A stretch of DNA of 64,000 nt from Cryptomeria japonica (taxonomy: Eukaryota > Streptophyta > Pinopsida > Cupressales > Cupressaceae), in assembly GCF_030272615.1 (NCBI RefSeq), contig NC_081406.1, forward strand, positions 168,846,361 through 168,910,360, read 5' to 3'. This document shows positions 47,940-59,956 of the stretch, one piece after another. Made by a program: the position numbers and the translations under genes. The first letter of the stretch is position 1; the number at the start of each line of letters is the position of its first letter. The notes beneath the pieces were generated by a model. It was not told where the DNA came from. It ran no database searches and saw only the letters and a program-made list of their open reading frames with translations.

Positions 47940-49672
47940 TGTTGTAAAGTCCTTGTATGGATTGTGTGAGTTCCCAAATGCATGTGAAGTCTATGTTGAG
48001 CAATTTTAATTGGGTCATGATGTTATATGAGGTCTCATGGTATATTTTATTCTCCCATTAGTGGGATTATGCCCTACCATTAAGGAGTTTTCTTATACAG
48101 AAGTTGCTCCAGCAAGAGGTCGTTGCCTTGTTGTTTGAGGATTATTTCTATGGCTCCATTGGGATGTTTTTTACCTCACCATGGAGGATTTTTCAGTATT
48201 TTATGATTTTCTTATGTTTCATGTTCTTGTATTGGTACTATGCCTATGAGGCATTGGTGAAGGCCCTATGCTTGTAATGGTTCATATGTATGCTTTATGT
48301 ACATTATGTTCTCAGTGATGTTATGTGTTATTGAAAGTCTATAGTGAGCATTATTTATGTGTTGTGATATTATTTATTATGTTACCCTATGGCTTGGAAT
48401 ATGATTAGGGGGAGTGGGCTTCCTTGTGATGACCGAGGTCACATGAGCTAGGTTGCTTAGCACCTATACCACTAGGACACAATGGGAGTTTTCCTTTTTG
48501 TAATTCAATGATAACATTTAATAATTGATTGGATTTGGGTTTCACCTAATAAGATAATTCTATTTGGCTGGGCCATATGAGATGGAAAGCTAATCTCTCT
48601 TGTACTTACATAGGTAGAGATGACTCCACATGTCTGTTAAGGGATTGTTTTCATCCTTCTTTTGTGAGGGTAGCTTGTATGACTATTAGGAGTATGGATT
48701 GCTCTTCTTTGTGAGGATAGCATACATGTCTACTATGGGTGCATATTTACCTTCTTTGTGAGGCTAGCACGTAGGAGCGTGACTAGTAAGGATGGCCATA
48801 TTCCCTTCTATATGAGGACAACATGTGATGACTCTCTGTTCCTACATGTGACCATGTCCATATGCCATGATTTATTGTATACCTCGAGAAAAGTTTATTG
48901 TTAATTTTAGCCTCGTGACGTTATGTTATTATTGTTACTTTTAGTTCTTATGTGCTACATTGAGTCCCATGGTTGTTAGGTGTCAACCTAGGTCTTGAGT
49001 GAGTGTTGGAACCCCAAGTCATCTCCTAGCACGGGGGTGGTTTCTATTTGGTTCTACATGTTCGAGTGGTTTGATGCCTTCTCCCATTGAGATATTCTTC
49101 ATTGGAGTTGTGTGCGTGGATGTGGATTCTATTATTCTTCATTATGTGAGAAGACTTGCAGCTGATTCTATGTATTGTATTACTCATGTATTCATGATGG
49201 CATTGTATTAAGGAAAAGAGCATGTACCTTTTTAAGTAAATCTGTGTAATGTGATCTTGTAAGATTAGGACATTGTAAGTAATAAAATGGTATTCTTGGA
49301 ATATGACATGAGTTGTCCTATTGTATGTTTAAGAAATTAATATATGATTCTTACATGGAAAATGTACTTTGATTAGATATCATGGATGTATGATAATGTA
49401 ATTGTATATGAAAGTATTCCTAATGTTATGCATAAGATTCCTAGATGTAAGATAGTCATAATGGAAGTAATGATGGATTATGAGATTAGTATCATGATGT
49501 TAGGAAGGATATGCGTTAGCTTTATGATGTTATAATGTATGCATTATATGGAATTAGGAACATTTGGCATTGGTTCTTAAAATGAAGCTAGTCTATAGGA
49601 TGTTACTTTTAAGTAGTGGCGTTGAGATACCCTAGGGAAGAGATGATATGATATGTTATTCCACTTGCGTAG
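47940..49672 (+). repeat. Probable chromovirus 5' LTR/leader, left part
   Basis: No long frames. It sits upstream of the gypsy primer-binding site at 54836 once element D is removed, so it is most likely the LTR of that chromovirus. The left boundary is unknown because the second LTR is outside the window. Confidence 0.45.
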
Positions 49673-50147
49673 TGTTAGGGTTTCAAGCAGATCCGAAGCA
49701 AATATGAACTAACAATTATATACAGATTTAAATACAAAAGATAAAGAAATAAAACAAGACACAGATAACACAGAGATTTAACGTGGTTCACCCAGAATGG
49801 GTTACGTCCACCATACATAGCCGTCCAATCTTTCTTATTATCCAACAAAAACAGTACATCAACCTTACAATGCCTTAAGCATCCTAGCCGCTTATAACAT
49901 GCATTTTTAGGGCAACAAACAAAGTCGGCCTTTTTAGGGTTTTATTACAATGGGTTACGTCCACCATACACAGCCGTCCAATCTTCCTTATTATCTAGCA
50001 AAAACAGTACATCAACCTTACAATGCCTTAAGCATCCCAGCCGCTTATAACATGCGTTTTTAGGGCAACAAACAAAGTTGGCCTTTTTAGGGTTTTATTA
50101 CATGCTGAGTGCACAGTACTTTGCTGATCAGTCACCACATTTCAACA
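49673..50147 (-). repeat. D 3' LTR with 153-bp internal duplication
   Basis: 475 bp against 352 bp for its partner. A 153-bp unit beginning tgggttacgtccaccatac is present twice in tandem (49798-49950 and 49951-~50102); the right LTR has it once. Confidence 0.93.
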
Positions 50148-50283
50148 ATCTCCCACTTGGAGACTGATCAGGCTCCACACCAAACAATCTCCCACTTGGA
50201 GACTGAGACTACACGATACCACTGTACATGCAACATCCACTAGATCAAACACTAAAACTTGACTGGTATAAATTCCACAATTA

Positions 50284-53200
50284 TCAATCAAGAAGACCAA
50301 CAGAAACTGATGAAGAAATCAACTTCTCTTGTGGAACTACCTTTGTGAACATATCGACAGGATTCTCACTTGTGTGAATCTTCTCAAGCCGTAACTGACC
50401 CTCCTCCAAAACAGTCCGAATGAAGTGGTACCTGAGCTGAATGTGCTTTGTCCTTGAATGAAAAGCAGAGTTCTTCGCAAGATGAATGGCACTCTGGCTA
50501 TTAGTATATAATGGGTTATCCTCTTGTGTCTGACCCAATTCCTTCAGAAAATATTGCAGCCAAATCATTTCTTTGCTGGCTTCTGTAGCAGCAACATACT
50601 CAGCTTCAGTGGTTGAAAATGCAACAACCTTTTGCAGCCTAGAAATCCAACTGACTGCAGTTCCCCCTATAGTAAAAACATACCCTGTAGTACTCCTCCG
50701 TGAATCAATATCACCAGCCAGATCAGAGTCAACAAATCCACTTAGAGCAGCATTAGATCCTTTGAAACATAATGCCTTCGTAGTAGTTCCTTTCAAATAC
50801 CGAAGAATCCATTTCACAGCATTCCAATGTTCCATACCCGGATTACTCATAAACCTGCTCACAACTCCCACTGCATGTGCAATATCTAGCCTTGTGCATA
50901 CCATTGCATACATCAAACTACCAACAGCTGATGAATACGGGATGTTAGACATTTTATTAACCTCTTCCTGTGCCTTTGGGCACATCTCCTTAGTCAATTT
51001 GAAATGACTAGGCAAAGGTGTACTAACTGCTTTTGCATCCTGCATGTTAAATCTTTTCAACACCTTCTTTATATACTCACACTGCGACAAATTCAAGGTT
51101 CGATTTTTCCTGTCCCGTGTAATCCTCATACCAAGAATTTTCTTAGCTGCACCCAAATCCTTCATAGCAAATGACCTGGCTAATTTCTGTTTAAGATCAT
51201 TTATATGTTGCATGTTAGACCCAACAACAAGCATGTCATCAACTTAAAGCAATAGGATAATATAACTGCCATTATCAAATCTCTTAAAATATACACAATG
51301 ATCAGAATGACATCTATGATAATCGTGTTCAGCCATGAAACTATCAAATTTTAAATACCATTGTCGGGGTGCTTGCTTTAGGCCATACAGACTTTTCTTC
51401 AACCTGCACACCAAGTTCTCCTTACCTTTGACCTCATATCCCTGTGGTTGCAACATGTAAATTTCCTCCTCCAGATCTCCATGGAGAAAAGTTGTTTTGA
51501 CATCTAATTGTTCAAGATGTAAATCATCTGTAGCCACAAGACTAAGTATAGTTCTAATTGAAGTCATTTTTACAACTGGAGAAAATATTTCATCATAATC
51601 TATACCCTTTTTCTGTGCAAAACCTTTTACCACAAGTCTGGCCTTATATCTTTTCTGACCTCCTTCCTCATCCTTCAGCCGATAAACCCATTTGTTAGGC
51701 AAGGCTCTTTTTTCTGCAGGTAAAGGGACTAAGTCCCAAGTCTTGTTTTTCATCAAGGAGTCCATCTCCTCTTTCATGCCTAGCTCCCACTGTTGTTTGG
51801 CATCTACCTGCATTGCTTCTTCATATTCTTCTGGTTCACCAAAATCCGTTAATAAAATAGAATACAAAGAAGGAGAAAATCTTGTAGGGGGTCTACTTGT
51901 CCTCATAGAACATCTAACACTTGCAGGAGTTTGTGGGACAATCTGTTGTTGCTGAGCATCAGGTACCTGTGGCATTTTATTTTCAGGAATCTCATCTAAC
52001 ACCACATATTCTTGTTTCTCCTGTTCATGCTTGTTTTCCTGCATCTGTTCTTTATACATAACCTTCTCATTGAATATAACATCTCTACTTCTAATTATTT
52101 TCTTATTTTCAAAATCCCATAACCGATAGCCATATTCATCTATCCCATATCCAATGAAGGTACATTTCTGAGATTTAGCATCAAGCTTGGTTCTGTTTTC
52201 TTTATCAACATGGACAAAATCTTCACAACCAAAAGTTTTTAGAAAAGAATAATTTACCTTTTTACTAGTCCATGCCTCCTCTAGAATACCACCATCCAAA
52301 GGGGTTGAAGGTCCTCTATTTATCAATTAGAAAGCAGTATGTACAGTATCTGCCCAAAAATGTAAGGGCAATCCAGCATGCAATCTCATGCTCCTCGCAC
52401 ATTCCATGATGGTCCTATTCATTCTCTCTGACACACCATTTTCTTGTGGAGTTCCTGGAACTATCTTCTGCTTTCGAATCCCTTTTAAGGAACAGTAATC
52501 TTCAAATGCTTTGCTGCAATACTCACCTCCATTATCGATCTGAGACACTTCAACTTTTTTCCTGTCTCATTCTCAACCAAAGCTTTCCATTTCTTAAAAG
52601 TTTCAAAAACATCTGATTTTTGTTTTAGGAAATATACCTATGTTTTTCTGGTTGAGTCATCAATAAAAATAACATAATAACAAGAGCCACCAAGAGATGA
52701 TACCTGAGCCGGTCCCCATACATCTGAATGTACAAGCTCTAACTTCTCACTCTTCTTCTCTTTCCCAACCTTGAGAAATCTGACTCTTTTCTATCTACCA
52801 TAAACACAGTTTTCACAAAACTCTAAATCAATCTTCTTTAGTCCTGGCAATAGATTTTTAGAGTGAAGGATTTTCATCCCTTTCTCACTCATGTGCCCAA
52901 GCCTATGGTGCCACATTATCGAATCTGTTCTTGCAACATTTATTGTTGTTGTCCCTGCAGTAACTTTATCTATAACAGCTAAGGTGGAGTAAGTGTTACC
53001 AGTACACAGATATAATGTGCCTACCTTCGCACCTTTAGCTACTACTAATGATCCTTTAGTGACCTTCCACATACTGTCTGAGAAGGTAACTATGCACCCT
53101 TCACTACCTAGTTGCCCTGTAGAAATTAAATTTCTTCTTAAATTAGGAACATGTCTTACCTCCTGCAGAAACCAGTCATTACCATTCTGCAACTTGATCT

Positions 53201-54209
53201 TTATCTTTCCTTTTCCAACAATTTGATAGGGCTCATCATCACCCAAATATACCTGTCCAAAATCACCTTGAACATAATCTAGAAAATATTTTTTATGGGG
53301 TGTAGCATGAAATGAAGCCCCAGAATCTATTACCCAGGAATCATTAACATTATCCAAACATAAGATTAAAGCATCTTGTAAAGTATTACTTGCAATATTA
53401 GCTTCCTTACTGTCATTTTCATTTTTGTCTCCTTCTTTGTTTTTCTGAGACCAACAGTCTTTCTTTAGATGACCAGCCTTTCCACAGTACCAGCAATCTT
53501 TCTTTCCTCTAGATTGAGAGCGTCCTTTCTTTGACTTCCCTCGTGACTTCTCATTCCCAAGGCCTTTTCCTCTTTCCTTTGATCTTCCTCTATTCTCCAC
53601 ATTCAAAACACTACCTGATGATGTTGAAGTCTCACTGGTGCTTTTCCTTTGCATTTCCTCACTTAGGATAACACCAACAATATCATCAAATACCAAAGTA
53701 TTTTTACCAGAGACAAAGTTACTTACAGCCATAACCAAGCTATTCCAGCTTTCTGGCAAAGAACATAAAATCAAGAGAGCCCTAACCTCTTCTGCAAAGG
53801 TAATTTTTATCGAAGACAATTGACTGGTAATTGTATTAAATTCATTTAAGTGCTCCGCTACAGATCCTCCCTCACTCATTTTCAAATTAAACAAACGCTT
53901 CATAAGAAATACCTTATTTGAAGCCGAGGGTTTCTCATACAACTTAGCCAATGTTGCCATCAAATCTACAGTCATTTTTGCTTCTGTTATATTGAATACT
54001 ACAGACGATGCAAGGCACAATTGAATGGATCCCAGTGCCTTTCTATCTAAAATGTCCCACTCTTCATCTGATATTGTGGTCGGTTTCTTTGCTTTTCCTT
54101 CCAATGGCCACCACAAATCCTTTTGATACAGGTAATCCTCCATCTGCATTTTCCATAACTGATAATTCTAGTCGTTAAACTTTTTGACCTTGAATTTGGA
54201 ATCCTCCAT
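50284..54209 (-). pseudogene. D gag-pol polyprotein
   Basis: Start at 54209 (MEDSKFKVKKFND), 61 bp inside the LTR. A TAG at 54170-54168 falls 13 residues in. Gag has a knuckle CWYCGKAGHLKKDC, then protease VIDSGASFHAT, integrase zinc region WHHRLGHMSEKG and CENCVYGR (TAG after it, 52793), integrase core Asp, DNGGEYC and PQENGVSERMN, RT ([24 protein letters not shown]) and RNase H (DSDLAGDIDSRRST, TEAEYVAA, SAIHLAKNSAFHSRTKH, VDMFTKVVP). More stops at ~52638, 52329 and 51246. One base is missing near 52540 (before DNGGEY), shifting frame. The TAA at 51246 falls exactly on the Tyr of the YVDD box. Length and order are otherwise complete. Confidence 0.95.
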
Positions 54210-54269
54210 TGCTCCCACTCAAATCTGAAAGTCCTGCCAATTTATAGAAAACCTTGCTCTGATACCAAT

Positions 54270-54621
54270 TGTTAGGGTTTCAAGCAGATCCGAAGCAAAT
54301 ATGAACTAACAATTATATGTAGATTTAAATACAAAAGATAAAGAAATAAAACAAGACACAGATAACACAGAGATTTAACGTGGTTCACCCAGAATGGGTT
54401 ACGTCCACCATACACAGCCATCCAATCTTTCTTATTATCCAGCAAAAATAGTACATCAACCTTACAATGCCTTAAGCATCCCAGCCGCTTATAACATGCA
54501 TTTTTAGGGCAACAAACAAAGTCGGCCTTTTTAGGGTTTTATTGCAATGTCGGTTTTCATCAACAAAAAACGGCAAAATTTTTTTTACAATACTTTGCTG
54601 ATTAGTCACCACATTTCAACA
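54270..54621 (-). repeat. D 5' LTR
   Basis: 352 bp. Adjoins a primer-binding site (54252-54269, element direction attggtatcagagcaagg) that matches the initiator-Met consensus. In the element direction it contains cccattctgggtgaaccacgtt, a small hairpin followed by CCACGT. Confidence 0.94.
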
Positions 54622-54626
54622 CATAG

Positions 54627-54835
54627 ATGGTCCTAAGATGTTTTATGCAATGTAGTAATTATGGTTATGATGTGTTTATAATTAATGCATTTTGTAGATG
54701 TTGTATTTGGTATACATTAGATGGATGTTATAGTTGCATATGTTGTTTAAAAGATGTGCATTTTAAGAAAAAAATTGTCTCCGTTGTAGATAGATTAGGT
54801 GTAATTCTCTAGGGTATTTTTGCGAACATTACATC
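54627..54835 (+). repeat. Probable chromovirus 5' LTR, right part
   Basis: Continues 47940-49672 after the D insertion and ends at ...gcgaacattaca, next to a tggtatcaaagccc primer-binding site (about 54838-54851). Confidence 0.55.
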
Positions 54836-54984
54836 TGGTATCAAAGCCCATGCTCACAGACTGGGTACTCTAGTTTCATAGGAGCCCATTGTGCATATTA
54901 GCATGCAGCATGGGGTAGCCCAACAGTTTATTCCTGCTTATTTTTTGATTTGCATTGGTTGATTTAGCATTAGCTTATGGTCCT

Positions 54985-57196
54985 TTTTTGTCTTGATTAG
55001 ACAAGATTCCTGCTAGAGGTAGAGGACGTAGACATGGTCATGGTGGTTGCATGGGTAATCATAGTAACCCTTGTCCTGAGGTTTTTGAGGAGTCACACCA
55101 TGAGGAGGAGGAGCAGAAGAAGTAGACTGGAGGTGATACGGTTCCATAGTTGGTTACTGCATTGTAGAATCTTCTTGACCAATTAGGACCAAGTCAGGAA
55201 GGGAATCATCAGGAGTCTCACCATTCTCATCTTTGAGAGAAAGAGAATTCATGTTCACCACCAAGGAGAGTGGAGTTGGATCTAGATGCTAGTGCAACTA
55301 GCCACATGAGAGATCTCTTGCGAGCTCGTCCTCCCACTTTCGATGGTCTCAGCAGTGGCATGGAGGCAGAGACATGGTTGCTAGATTTGAATAGGTGTTT
55401 TTATATGTACCCATATAGAAGTAACACTAAGGCGAGATGTGCAATCATGCATCTTTGTGATTTTGCATCGACATGGTCACAGACAAACGACTGTAAGTTG
55501 CATATTGATATTGTGACTATTTCGTGGGAGATGTTTCTGGAGCATTTTTGTGCTTGTTTTCTATCAAATCACTAGAGGTAGAGAAAGGCTGATTAATTTC
55601 ACAACTTGAGGTAGCAGGGTTTATGAGTTGAGCAATACGAGTGAAGGTTCTTTGAGATTAAGCAGTATGTCAAGATAGATGATGATGAGCCGATGTTGAT
55701 TCAGTAGTTTGTTAGAGGTCTCAACGACCGCATCAACGGTGAGGTTCGAATGCACAAGCCTAAGTTATTATAGGTAGCTGTAGAGAAGGTAGGGTTGGTA
55801 GAGGAGAACTTAACTTTAGCATCAAGACATGCATTGGGTGTGTATTCATTTAGTACTCCATTCATAGTTGTGAGGAGTGCATAGTCACAGTCATCAAGCA
55901 TTGCCAGGAGTCATCCCTCTTCTTTTTGTAGTGATCCACACTATTAGAAGAAGTATCCTCGGAATCAAAATTTTGCACGTTCATTGAGATCTCAGAAGGA
56001 TAGAGACTACAGTAGGTAGTGTGATAGATGATGAGTTTCTTCTTAGCCAACTCGTAGTTTTCAGCAGTTGAGTAGAGGAAGTGTTTAGTAGTCTAGTGCA
56101 CCTCCAGAGACTCGGGGATTCACTAGAGGGAGTTGCTTCACTTGTGGGAAACTTGGTCATTATTCATCTCATTTCCCACAAAGATCCACATAGAGTTTGG
56201 GATAGAGACCAGCAACTTCTGAGCCTATAGTAGGTGATGCAAGAATATCCCATCGTGTATTTGTGGTGGTTCATAACCACCAGGCCAAGCACCAAGCTAT
56301 AGTTGTTGAGACTACAGGTGAGATAGGTAGTATCTCTTTCTCTCTGCTATTTGATTCTTTCATTTCTCCTTCAGTAGTAAAGCGATGAGGGCTTGCTATG
56401 GAAAAGGAAGATGATGGGTGGCAAGTTGAGCTTGCTATGAGGTTCAAGGTGGCAGTTGATTCCATGGTGCATGGTTGTGAGTTGGATTTGGGAGTTTGTA
56501 CCACTTTAGTAGATCTTCATGTTCTTTCCTTGGGTTCTTATGGAGTTGTGTTTGGTATGGACTGGCTTGAGTCTCATCAAGCTAGTATTTATTGGCATGG
56601 CAAGAGAGTGCAGTGTTTGGATGATAGAGTGGAGAGTGTGGAGATAGCAAGGGTTCAAAGACCTATTTCCCTTCGCATGATTTCCACTATGTAGCTGGAG
56701 TGGTGTGTGTGGCGAGGATGTTAGTTATTTGTAGTTAGAGTGAATGAGTTGGATGAGGAAGGTAATTGTGATGATCTCCTTCTTCAACATCCCATTCTTC
56801 GGGAGTTTGGAGATGTCTTTCCTAGTGAGATTCCAGGTTTGTTGTCGAAGCACGACATTGATTTTTGGATAGATTTGGTTCGAGGTACAAAGCCCATATC
56901 GAAGGCTCCTTATCAGATGACTACTCAGGAGTTGAGTGAGTTGAGGTTGCAACTTAAGGATTTATTAGTGAAGGGATTCATTCACCCCACTATCTCACCA
57001 TGGGGTGCACTAGTATTATTTGTGAAGAAGGATGGCTCTCTTAGACTATGCATTGATTACAAGCAACTTAATAAGGTGATGGTGAGGAACCGATATCCCT
57101 TGCCTAGGATTGATGATTTGTTTGATCAGATTAAGGATGCAAAGGTCTTCTCCAAGGTAGACCTCAAGTAATGATATCACCAGCTGAGGATTCTAC
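54985..57196 (+). pseudogene. Chromovirus gag-protease-RT start
   Basis: Ty3/gypsy polyprotein. Gag core at 55270-55575 (LLRARPPTFDGLSSGMEAE, WLLDLNRCFYMYPY, KARCAIMHL, FASTW); a knuckle near 56140 with last Cys changed to Phe (CFTCGKLGHYSSHF); protease near 56350, where expected DSGxxHSFIS reads DSFIS, a 15-bp loss removing the active-site Gly; then GVVFGMDWLESHQASIYW. RT begins at 56740: [70 protein letters not shown], then two stops and YHQLRI, where a LINE interrupts it (~57196). Catalytic FxDD is not present in the window. Confidence 0.92.
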
Positions 57197-59956
57197 TCCC
57201 CCTTAGGCTAAACATAAATCTATCTTGGATGAAGATGATTTGGAGGTGGAATGGACTCAAGTTGCTAGAAAACCTAAAAAGAAAAATAAATCAGATGTTG
57301 GTGATGAAGGAAAGTTGGTTCATCCTTTGAAAATAGAAATAAAGAACATGGATGCAACAAAGTAAATAGACAATGAGAGGCAAAGAACTTTGGATGGCCT
57401 CTCAAAATCTAGAAAGAAAAAGCAATAAAATTGGGTCTCTCAGTCAAAACCCCCTTGCTTCTCTAAGTAGAGAAATTTTGTTGTGTTTCTCTTCATGAAG
57501 ATTCTTTCTTAGAAAATTAGGGGGTTGAATAGCCCTGTCAAGCATTATATTTTGAAATGCACGCTTTTGGAACAAAAATTAGATATTTTTTTACTTCAAG
57601 AAACAAAAATGGAGATAAATTCCTTCACAAATATAGTTAAATCAATTTGGCCTAGTGATGAATTTTCAATTTGTGATGCAGAAGGTCCTTTGAGAGGTTT
57701 GGTAACCTTATGGAACCCTAATAAGTTTATTGGAATCTGATGAATAATGATGAACAATAGATACCCCAACATGTACTGAGAGGAGGGAAGTGAACCAGTA
57801 CAGATAAAAACTCTCAATGACTTATCTAGCTAAAGCAATACCAACTAGTTATCACCATTACTGAACTTAACCATGACAATACCAGAAAAACATAGTAAGA
57901 CACCAGACACCATTAACTGATAAGTCTGAATACATCAAATATGATCAGTGTGCAACATCAAATTTCACCTATAAACATATGTATATGGTATGCTAGTAAT
58001 ACCATAACCTATTAACTCTGCATGCATGATCTTTCAACCAAATACTTCATAAACATCACATGAAAAATGCATTACACATAACACATAGATTTTTCATGTG
58101 GAAACCCAATTGGAAAAAACCACGGTGGGAATGAATACCCACAAGCTTGTTTTGAACTCTTTTGAAGCTCGCCCTGTTAGGATCCTAGTTCGGTTAAAGA
58201 CGTTACAATAAGGTTTTGTTAGGAACCGATCCTATTAGAGATCACCTAGTTAAGAGATGGCTATATACCCTGTTAAAGATTACCTCGCTAGAGGATTTAA
58301 AGAACTCAATGATCTTCAGTCACCTAGTTACAGGTTTTACAATAAGCCTATTAAAGATACCCGATAAAGGGATTTTCCAACTATTGCAATAGTTAAAAGA
58401 CAACAAGTAAAACTATGATCTCATAACAACACTACATGCCAAGGCAAATCCTTTTCTTATCCTCTACTCTGCAATCACACTCTGCAGTTTCCCTCTTTAT
58501 TGGTCTGGCAAGTATCAAGTATCTCTTCACTTGGATACACACACAACATTTGCCAACAACTTTTCAATACAAACATCATCGACCTTATAGGTAACAGAAA
58601 GGTCGGTGGCATAAACCCTAAACCCTAAACATCTTAGGTTTACAACACAAACGGTCTCATCCTGACCATCCAAACATATTGTATAGAGCATTTATAATTT
58701 CAAATAGATCACAAGTCAATCTGCATCATTCATTCATCACTACTCATGGGAATCAATAACCCATCACGTTTTCTTCTTATGCCACTAAGAAGAATAATCA
58801 TTCTCGAGGTAGACTTCAAATGCGGTCGATCTTCTCATGCCTCAATCCTTTATGCTCTCAAAGCTAATGTGGCACCTCAATCACAAAGTATCATCAGTTC
58901 ATCACACAAGCTGGATCGACAAGCTAATAATCATAGAGATGATACTACCAACCGGTAATCACACTTAGTGAAACCCTGACATCAGTTCACTGAATCTCCT
59001 CATACCTCTTCATACTAGTTCACTTGAACTTATTGACATTAATGACAACATACATTATCATCATATCAACATACCGGTTCATCATATGCCAATGATATCC
59101 AACAGGATCACAAATCATGTTTCTAAGAATAGTTTGTTTGTTCATATGAAAGATCTTGTCACTAATCAAGAGTAGACTATGTTAAGTATCTAGGCCCCTA
59201 ATGTTAAATTAATGAGAGCCGAGATTTGAAACTAGCTAATCTAATTATTAATAACAAGCTTCATGATGTTTGGATGCTTAGGGGTGACTTTAAAGCTACA
59301 TTGTTCTCTTCTGAAAAACATGGAGGTATAAAGGATTTCATTGATAGAATGGGTAATATGTCGAACCTTATTGTTGTCATAGGTTTGGTTGATGTTGGCC
59401 TTGAAGGATATATGTGTAGATAGTCTAACAGAGGCCAAGGTAATCATCTTATCCAAGGAAAGTTGGATCAGCTCCTAATTTCCAATAGCTAGGACATTTG
59501 TGCTAACCTTTCTCTAAAATATCTCCTAAGGATGGCCTCTGATCATAATGATATCCTTCTTGGGATTATAATTCTAGAAAATGCCCTTACCCTTTTAGAT
59601 ATGAAATTATGTGGATCTTTCATCAAGATTTTATAAATTTGGTAGAACAATGGTGGAAAACCCTTTTTAATGGTACTCCTATGTTTCAAATGGTTCAAAA
59701 ACTTAAATTCATTAAGGAGAAAGTCAAAGGATTGAACAAAATTTCATTTGAGAACATATTTTATAAAAAAAAGGTTCTTGAGGACAGGCTAAAAATGATC
59801 TAGCATATTATGGAATTGGAAAATGGTAGTGATGCCATGAATATCTATTTAGAGGATAGGGATTTGAGAACTCAATGTTTCAAATTGTCAAAAGAGGAGG
59901 AGGTTTTTTGTAAATAAAAGTCAAGGATGGCTTACTTGTTTCTATATTGGCATAAT
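57197..59956 (+). mobile_element. Second LINE, endonuclease region, inside the chromovirus RT
   Basis: Replaces the chromovirus RT after YHQLRI. First ~230 bp read as an ORF1-like tail (DEDDLEVEWTQVARKPKKKN). From ~57510 the ORF2 endonuclease starts: GLNSPVKHYILKCTLLEQ, LDIFLLQETKME, then GLVTLWNPNKFIGI. After the solo LTR at 57738-59104 it continues in frame (TNHVSKNSLFVHMKDLV), then RGDFKATLFSSEKHGGIKDF, SNRGQGNHLIQGKLDQLL and ASDHNDILLG, the metal-binding and His motifs of the endonuclease family. It is cut at 59956 by copia C. Numerous stops. The RT lies outside the window. Confidence 0.88.
57738..59104 (-). repeat. Inverted solo B-family LTR inside LINE
   Basis: 1,367 bp, TGATGAATAATG...CCAACA on the plus strand, the reverse of the B LTR. 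TSD gaatc (57733-57737) and ggatc (59105-59109), one mismatch. The LINE frame continues across the site once one duplication copy is removed. Its start carries an extra ~10 bp. It includes the hairpin (57772-57778 with 57796-57802) and a tandem telo-box (~58612-58628). Confidence 0.93.

Larger units (their letters stand above)
49673..54621 (-). mobile_element. Copia element D (minus strand), with TSD
   Basis: Right (5') LTR 54270-54621, polyprotein 54209-50284, left (3') LTR 49673-50147. The target duplication is cgtag (49668-49672) and catag (54622-54626), one mismatch. Short ~350-bp LTRs (TGTTAGGGTTTCAA...TTTCAACA) and a different gag place it in a separate copia lineage from A, B and C. 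Confidence 0.95.
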
